64,000 nt of DNA from Antitrichia curtipendula (taxonomy: Eukaryota > Streptophyta > Bryopsida > Hypnales > Leucodontaceae): assembly GCA_951230915.1 (NCBI GenBank), contig OX579634.1, positions 18,378,725 through 18,442,724 on the forward strand, written 5' to 3'. The position numbers and the translations under genes are program-made. The notes below the pieces were generated by a model. It saw nothing but the letters and a program-made list of their open reading frames with translations, had not been told where the DNA came from and did no database searches. Positions 56,983 to 64,000 of this stretch are shown here, piece after piece. Positions within the stretch are counted from its first letter, which is position 1; each line of letters opens with the position of its first letter.

Positions 56983-58666
56983 ATGGCGGGCGTGGCGTTC
57001 TTGCTGCTGGCTTCCAGCTTGTTCGTGGGCTCGGTCTTGGCGCAAGCGCCAGCTCCAGCTCCACCGGCTGCAGCTGGGAGTGAGTGCGCATTGAATTAAT
57101 TCGTCGCTGAGAGACTAGCTTAAAATTGATATTGGAAGCTCATGTGCTGGATGGTGTTGAGGTGTGTACCCAGCTAATGCATGTTCGTCTCGACAGCTCG
57201 TGGTACTGATTGTTCGTCCATGTTCAGGTTGGGTTTGGTGTGTGAGCTCGGCCGATGATAAACCAGTCTGTGATCAGATGACTGCGCTTCTGGCTACAAT
57301 TGAGACCTCCGGCGCCCACAGGCATTCTTGGTAAGTCAGAGCTAGTGTTTCTCTGCCTTGCTAGTTCAAGTGTAAACTGTCTTGAAGTTCGGGAGTCAGT
57401 GGGAGCCTGGAACTTATTAATTCTATCGGAATCGACGTTCCTTACTATATTCGATGCAGTTCGGTATTCTACTTACCGAATATTATATATTGTCCTTTCA
57501 GGGTATGGTGATGTGCAAGTACACTTGTCAATTAATGTTATCTGACTCGTTTACGTGATGCAGCGTTCTTGGAACGGACGAGGAGGACTGCATGAAGAGG
57601 ATTAACGCAGGAGCCGCACAAGTCGGTGTATTTGACGGCAGTTTCATCGACACCGCTGCTGGGACGTACACCTTGAAGCCCATTCGCACAGAAGGCTCGA
57701 GCTCGGGACTTGATAACCAGTACTACGCTGTGGGCATCGTGAAGAAGACTGCTTGTCCTGGAAAGTTGGCCGACCTCAAGGGAAAGCGCTCATGTCACAG
57801 TGGCTATGGAAGGAGCGCTGGTTGGACTCTACCAATCTCGGCCTTGGTTGAAGCCAACATCATTCCAATCGTCTCCAAGTAAGCTCTGTTCCATTATTTG
57901 ATGACTCCAATAAATGATAAGTTTGGAATTCATTAGAGAAGAGGACGCAGTCAATCAGCTCTGATGTGGTTTTATTTGCAGGACTCCTGCGAAGAATGAC
58001 ATTGAGTCTGTGACGGCCTTCTTCTCCAAGACGTGTGCTGCTTCGGCCACTCCAGAAAATTCCATCTGCACTGCCTGCAGGAACACTACTGGTTGCACAA
58101 CATCTGATGAATTCTACGACTACGAGGGAGCCTTCCGGGGCGTCGTGGAGGACAGTTGCGACATAGGCTTCACAAAGTTCACCATTGCCGCCGAGTATGC
58201 CCTGGGTGGACCCAAGGCGCAAGCCTGGACTGGATTGGAAGCTCCGTCTGCGTACGGGCTCGTCTGCAGCTCCGGCACCGGGCCTGTCTGCGGAGACATC
58301 TCCAGCTTCGCCACTTGCAACTTTGGCTCTGCTCCCCCTCACACCATCATGGTTGCTGGAACTTACTCCCAGACCGAAATCACCCAGTTCAATGTCGTGA
58401 TGGACCTCGCGAACTCCAACGCTGAATTCAATGACCTTTTCTTCTCCGGGAAGAACACCGCTGGAGCCATCTTTTCGTCAGATGCCACGAAGACGTTGAC
58501 TTACAACGGAACTGCTGTGGCTTTGACTTCAAGCATCAACGCCGCCAGGGCTACCATCACGAGGGTGAATGAGACTCCCACTGAAGCCAGCGGCGCCTCC
58601 GCCATCGCGAAGAGTGGGCTGCTGGCCGTTGCTTCCGCAATTGCGTCGATGTGGATGTTCTGCTAA
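56983..58666 (+). CDS. Single-lobe transferrin, secreted with GPI-type C-terminus
   Basis: Predicted iron(III)-binding surface protein. Four exons: 56983-57079, 57228-57330, 57564-57878 and 57982-58666, giving 399 residues with consistent GT-AG phases. Residues 1-20 are a signal peptide (AGVAFLLLASSLFVGSVLA), followed by an Ala/Pro linker. The lobe begins WVWCVSSADD (34-43). The four transferrin iron ligands are present: Asp91 (VFDGSF), Tyr121 (NQYYAVGIVKK), Tyr219 (YDYEGAF) and His292 (PPHTIMV). The anion-binding loop is SCHSGYGRSAGW (143-154), with Arg150 kept and Ser146 where Thr is usual. About 16 cysteines fit disulfides. The end, ASGASAIAKSGLLAVASAIA plus SMWMFC, is a small-residue site and hydrophobic tail typical of GPI anchoring. 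Length equals one lobe; animal serum forms have two. The start is the only in-frame ATG giving a signal peptide. Confidence 0.9.
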
Positions 58667-59534
58667 GAAGCTGACTCGAGCTTGTAGTGAGCAGGCCGGG
58701 ATCCCATTCAATTCTGTTATACACAGGTAAGAATTGCGAATATCTGGGAAACTGGGACAGAGAATACCGGTCGTAGAATCGGTATCGGGCGTGAAAGTAA
58801 GAAAGCCTGCCACAGTGGAGATTTCCGTGAAAATGGCACAATAAGAGAGCTGTAGAATTAATGAGTTCTTACTTCTTAGTTTGCAATCTGCATGGGTCCA
58901 GTGTCAGTGTGATGTTAGAGTCGGATCGGAGAATCCTTTCAGGGTTGCTTCGAAGTGGACATGTTACTTCAATCAAATTCCTTCGAATGTGAATCGTAGC
59001 AGATCTTCTGTTATTATGCCCAGCTGAGAATTAGTGGTTAGTATGGCGTTTTGGTCCCATTGTGGGCTTATGAGCAGTTTCAAGCTTCTCCAACTACTTT
59101 GTGAGGGAAACTGAGTGCTCTTTGTAATAATAATACTATGCGTGGACCTCATCTTTCCATTGTAAGTCAAATTGCCCAGTCCGAGTTGCTTTTCCAATTT
59201 GTTTTTTTGATTTGGTGTTACATCTTTGATGCCTAATCGTGAGCGGTCCATCTCGGCACTCAAGCTTCAGCTTCCAAACAAGTCGACGTATCAGTTCATG
59301 TCCCAGCCATTTCAAATTGAAATCTCCTCTGTTTGGAAACATGTGCACAGAGGATATATATATATATATATATATATATGGTCATTCCAATTGGTGTAGG
59401 ACCAGGTACCCACTGTGTAGATTTGGCTTATCCTTATAGTGGATAATATATGAGCTGACTATGTTAGTTGAATTGTAGGTATACAGCGGATAATTTAGTA
59501 GCACAGTGAAGACAAGGTGACTTTCTGATCACTT
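58667..59534. other. 3' flank of transferrin gene with AT microsatellite
   Basis: No gene recognised. A perfect (AT)n microsatellite of about 26 bp lies at 59354-59379. Confidence 0.5.
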
Positions 59535-59855
59535 ATGGGCAATTTCGTTAAAATGGCGAAATTCCGTAACTTTGGCAGTTTTCACAGTTCAGAGCGGCCG
59601 CTCTGAAATGTTCAACTGTCCTAGATTTCTGAAATTTAAACCACTTATAGATGTTTGAAATCTACAACAGTCATAGATGTTTCTTTCAAAGTTCAGACCA
59701 CGCGATTTGAAATGTACATTAGTGTTAGATTTCTGAAATCTATATAAGACAAAGATTTATGTAATCTATACCCCTCATAGATGTCACTTTCGCAGTTCAA
59801 AGTGGCTGCTCTGAAAATGGCATACGGAATATGCCATTTTAACGAAATTGCCCAT
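59535..59855 (-). mobile_element. 321-bp MITE, copy 2 (inverted)
   Basis: Same 321-bp length and ends as copy 1, but in reverse orientation: the end reading GGCGAAATTCCGTAACTTTG comes first. TA at both junctions. Few differences from the other copies. Confidence 0.8.
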
Positions 59856-60172
59856 ATAACCGGTTGTTGACTTTTGAACGCTAATGTGAGACCGTCCCAT
59901 TGGGGACCCGTCACCATTGTCATTACAATTTGCAACTCATAACCTTCTTTCCTTTCAACTTGCTACCTACACTCCTAGATCATGAAGATCAAAGGTTTAA
60001 GGTTGTCATTGGAAAATTGCGCAACCGGTTATGTACGATAACCTATTTTGCCGCTAGCTTGACTCATCAGTTATCTAATACATAAGCAGATTACAAACCT
60101 TGCACCAAAATCATGAAGCATGGAGTGACCAAGCTTCAACTTACTTGGATTCACTTCACCCATTTTGTATTG

Positions 60173-60493
60173 ATGGGCAATTTCGTTAAAATGGCATATT
60201 CCGTATGCCATTTTCAGAGCGGCCACTTTGAACTGCGAAAGTGACATCTACGAGGGGTATAGATTACATAAATCTTTGTCTTATATAGATTTCAGAAATC
60301 TAGCACCAATGTACATTTCAAATCGCGCGGTCTGAACTTTGAAAGCAACATCTATGACTATTGTAGATTTATGACATCTATAAGTGGTTTAGATTTGAGA
60401 AATCTAGGATAGTTGAACATTTCAGAGCGGCCGCTCTGAACTGTGAAAACTGCCAAAGTTACGGAATTTCGCCATTTTAACGAAATTGCCCAT
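60173..60493 (+). mobile_element. 321-bp MITE, copy 3
   Basis: Same orientation and length as copy 1, with only scattered differences (for example CTACGAGGGG versus CTACGAAGGG). Flanks TTG and TTA do not give a clear target duplication. Confidence 0.8.
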
Positions 60494-61447
60494 TTATGTA
60501 AAGATGAGAAGGAAAGAAACTTGTCAACGTAAAGATCTTCTGTTTGGATTCTTCTCAAGCGATGATTCATTTGCTGCCACATTAAACTCCTGATAACGTC
60601 ATCATTCACTCACCCACTGGACTTTGACTCTCGTAGAGGCTATAAAGGCTCATCATGTCAAACGTAGACGATCAAAATTTGCATTCTGAGAGAATCACTC
60701 CATATTCCATTAAGCTCAATACCAAAAAACGAGCCAGCACTCTCGCTACCACCAACAAATTGTTTAGGTCACCAAATGGCCAGGCACAATTGGAGCCGAG
60801 TCTTCCTCAGTCGCGAAATGCGCCACAAGGAACTGCAGTGCACCTTCGGCGGTGCAGGCCTGCCCCCAATCCCACATGGCCAGCACCTACTCCCGGAGGC
60901 TCGTGGATGCGGAGTGCCTCCCTTGCGCGCTGCAGATGAGTCCCACTGCGGGCGAGTTCCGAACTTGCTCCACCCCTTTGTTAGCCACAACACAGTCTAA
61001 AGATATCGACTTGCCAGATAGCCGGGCAGCCGAGGTGTCGTTTTCGTCAGAAAATTCGGGGACCGAATCTACACCCAGGGGAACAATTCCAGGGCCGGGT
61101 ACGTCCGGAAGGTACACTTCGGTACGGGTGGTACTACGGATGTAACTTTTCACAGATGCAAAGTTTGGATCTCTTCACGGATGGAAAGCATTGACTTTTG
61201 ACCCGTTCTAGCCAGGGTCCTGTTTTTACTCAGGAAATTTGACTGGGTATCTGGGTTTGTCGTCTCTGGGCATCCTGATGCTACGGCATGATCGTCGGTG
61301 GAAATTCGATTTACATGTAAAACCAGGGACTTCGACTGTTGAGAATAAATTTTTCTGGTAATCGAACATCGATGCGATTATACCCATTTTACGTTATTCA
61401 GTTGTCACTTTACGTTGCGGGAAAAGTTTGCAGACACGGGTGTCTCA
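60494..61447. other. Spacer before the transferrin pseudogene
   Basis: Contains a GC-rich block (60780-61150) resembling in composition the one at 56100-56560; both include TACGGATG and CCGGAA-type words. Frames through it on both strands have no family motif. No gene called. Confidence 0.35.
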
Positions 61448-62563
61448 ACGGTGGCGTGTTTCCTGGTGGCGTCCCTGCTGGTTTATTCTGCCTGGTCTCA
61501 AGGGCCTGCAGCTGCGCCAGCGACATCAAAGAGTGAGTGCCATGGCTTCTTGCATTTCGAATTTAATGTCCTTTAATACTTTGTCTATATGATAATTTAT
61601 GTGATTGTCATGAATGGCTACCGAATTTGTTAATACTAATGTTGCCGTTTCTGAACAGGCTGGACGTGTCGTGTTGCCGATGCCACCGATAAAATAACTT
61701 GTGATGAGATGACTGGACTTTTGGCCACAATTGAGACCTCTGGTGCACACACACATTCTTGGTAAGTCAGAGCATGTCCCGGCCGAGAGTCTGTTTCATA
61801 TAGAACCATGATTAGCTGACCAATCTTAGCGATTTTTGCCTTGAGATGTGAGCAATGTGTGTGTCGATCTTCTCGTAGGGAATGCAATATTGCCGAAGCT
61901 GGATACGGTGAATACATGTAGGAATCACGTTGTTTGAAGTGATAATTTTCAGATTCTAGCTTTTGGAATCCAACTGTACGTAGAGTCACGACTGTGGTGT
62001 TTCAGTTGTGCGATTAAACGAATGCATGCTATCAGCGTGGTGGGAGCAAGTGGAGAGGATTGCATGCATGAAGATTGAAGAAGATCAACACAGGCGAAGT
62101 GCAATTCGGAATGTTCGACGGAGGTTTCATCGACACCGCTGCTGCGACATGCATACAGCTTGAAGCCCATTCGCACGGAAGGCTCCAGCATGGGGCCTGA
62201 CAATCAGTACTACGCTGTGGGGGTCGTGAAGAAGACTGCTTGCCCTGGAAAGTTAAGTTGGCCGACCTCAAAGGAAAGAGCTCATGCCACGGTAATTACG
62301 GGCGCAGCGCTGATTGAACCCTTCCCATCGCCACCCTAGTGGATCTCAACATCATCCCCACCATCTCCAAGTAAGAGGGCAACGCCCTATACACAGCCAC
62401 GCCATTGAAAAATTAAAATTCGAATTTGATTGAGTAATTGAATAGTTGATCGATTGAATATTTCTGCTGATTTATTAATTTTGTTTACGGCCAGCATCAA
62501 TGGCGCCAGGGGGGAGCAATCATCATCGCCTCCGTGATGGTGTCAATGTGGATGCTCTGCTAG
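61448..62563 (+). pseudogene. Transferrin pseudogene, tandem duplicate
   Basis: Retains the exon plan of the gene at 56983: exon 1 at 61448-61532 (hydrophobic leader, but ACG where the start ATG should be), exon 2 at 61659-61761 (103 nt, same size; DEMTGLLATIETSGAHTHS), exon 3 at 62036-62370, and a final 69-nt tail at 62495-62563 encoding the C-terminal hydrophobic end (SMWMLC). Exon 3 has several short insertions (net +20 nt compared with the gene) and a TGG-to-TGA change in the anion-loop region. Some 600 nt of exon 4 is deleted, including the second Tyr and His ligands. It cannot make a functional protein. Confidence 0.88.
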
Positions 62564-64000
62564 CCCTAATCATGCCTGCAGGAGACCATCTAACCTGACC
62601 GGTCTGTTCGAATTCTAATAAATTCCTTCACCACGGGTCCACGGCCTGTGGATTGAGCAACTTTGCACTCTGGACTTTGAGGAGCTACTTTGTGAGCCGG
62701 TTGCAGAATTAAGTACTTGGATGATAGGTTCTTCAGGTTGTGGATTTCTTCAATGGAGCAGAGTTTTAATTAGGTTTTTTTAGCAGTCTGGATGTATTAC
62801 AAGGTGCCTTGCAAATTCGACATGACTACGCAATAAAATTCGTTCTTTGAGTTGTAAATTATCTATCAGATTCATTACAGTACCTACACATTGTAGGAAT
62901 TCCACGTTTCAACTCGACGCTCATGGTAAAGGCTTTTCAACAAGGAGCTAAGTTAGTGCAATTTTGAATTGCATGCCCCATAACTGAAACCGGGGAAGTG
63001 TTGAGTTGCTTACTTGCTTTCATTCTAAAATGGGTTGTATGGTGATACACATGCATACATGTGTGTGATTTCATGGATTAATTACTTACATTTCATTTTC
63101 TACGATTTTGGAGGTATTGGACCTTGTGGCTAGACCTTGAATTTTGAAAGTTTGACTTGGATGCTACCACTTTAGGTTTCATAGTTTAAAGTGCAGTGAA
63201 TCACACTCAGAAGTTCCGCTACATCTGCACGCGCCAGCTACACTAATTCTCATTCTCGTCACTGGATAGAATTCTTGTGATGGACTTTACTTGAATCTCG
63301 ATTACAAAGGGTTTATGGACTATGCAACACGAAAATAGACTGTTTCGTGACAAGAATACATGCCAAGCCATGGGAGTAAACAGGGGTGTTCTTTTGCAAA
63401 CCTAAGCTCAACCTTCACAGTGATGTCCAATCGGATGTAACTTTTCCACCTCAATGCTAGGAAACCTCAGTGCTAAAGATTTGTTCAATCATGCTCAATG
63501 AAGGATCTAACAGAAGAAACCCGGGATAATACTTTTAGTTAATAACATGAATATGACCACACTCAAAACACGCTGGTTAACTAAATATTCATTTAAACAG
63601 CATGTTTTGAGCGCCAAAATTGGAACATGCAAATGCACAAAGCTCAAAAGACTAGGACTACTATGGACTAGACGCAATGAGGCTAGGTTCTAAATGGGTG
63701 CCGGTAAAGTGCCAATTTCTTGTTCAGATCTAACCACGCTAAATTCCATATCCAATGCTTGCTTCCCAACTCCACAGATAATGGTAAAGAATCCTAACTT
63801 GCTTCAGTTGTTGTAGACTTTTCTCTAAAGTCCTTCCAGATACCATTTGTGATGTTCTGGAAGCTTTTTAAACAGCAGGCTCAGTTCCCTTGGAGAGCTA
63901 CAGTCGAAGCTTATATGATCTGTAAAGTTGACGTTAATTACATAACAAGCTTGCCTACTGTTCCAGGGGGTCATTTCTTATGAGATCAAACTCCAGATTT
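62564..64000. other. Intergenic DNA to window end
   Basis: No protein-like frame, transposon end or RNA gene recognised. Composition is intermediate. Confidence 0.4.

Noticed and set aside
1..64000. CRISPR arrays, bacterial operons, rRNA or tRNA genes
   Set aside because: No regularly spaced repeats, ribosome-binding sites, rRNA stretches or convincing tRNA cloverleaf were seen; the window is eukaryotic nuclear DNA. A tRNA scan was not possible by eye, so a missed tRNA cannot be excluded.

Overview
The window is nuclear DNA from a plant-lineage eukaryote, most likely a streptophyte (a bryophyte, other seed-free plant or charophyte alga). The reasons are short spliceosomal introns with GT-AG ends, a plant-type peroxisomal naphthoate synthase, a plant-type GH95 alpha-fucosidase and RBR ubiquitin ligase, and copia and chromovirus gypsy retroelements. 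I cannot name the species. There are six recognisable host genes plus one host pseudogene, in islands separated by AT-rich, transposon-dense DNA. One assembly gap (200 N) lies at 6055-6254.

Layout. 1-3400: nested hairpin (foldback) elements and a 0.94-kb TTAA-flanked element. 3555-5466: ribosomal protein eS1 (S3a) gene in six exons, with an in-frame TGA at a normally invariant Trp. 6255-11579: decayed Ty1/copia element on the minus strand, with a palindromic CACTA-like MITE inside its reverse transcriptase. 11580-22330: almost entirely transposons, mostly related TTAA-flanked elements, and a broken Tc1-like transposase gene that carries other insertions. 23213-24761 (-): ribosomal protein uL13 (L13a), intact. 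27814-31026 (+): 1,4-dihydroxy-2-naphthoyl-CoA synthase with a perfect PTS2 peroxisomal signal. 33247-35491 (-): RBR E3 ubiquitin ligase. 36633-41689 (-): GH95 alpha-L-fucosidase, 12 exons. 45293-53103 (-): Ty3/gypsy chromovirus with both LTRs, its gag split by more retroelement DNA. 55266-60493: a family of exactly 321-bp MITEs. 56983-58666 (+): a single-lobe transferrin with signal peptide, all four iron ligands and a GPI-type tail. 61448-62563 (+): a decayed tandem copy of it.

The host genes do not form a pathway; they are ordinary neighbours in a plant-like chromosome (translation, phylloquinone synthesis, ubiquitination, cell-wall sugar trimming, iron binding).

Two things stand out. First, a full-length, apparently cell-surface transferrin in a plant-like genome, with a degenerating tandem duplicate and a MITE ending 56 bp before its start codon. 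Second, a family of roughly 0.4-0.97 kb non-autonomous elements with TTAA flanks and CCCC-type termini. They look like piggyBac (or Sola3/Kolobok) derivatives and occupy about a tenth of the window. In two places other repeats serve as internal controls that show exact insertion at TTAA.
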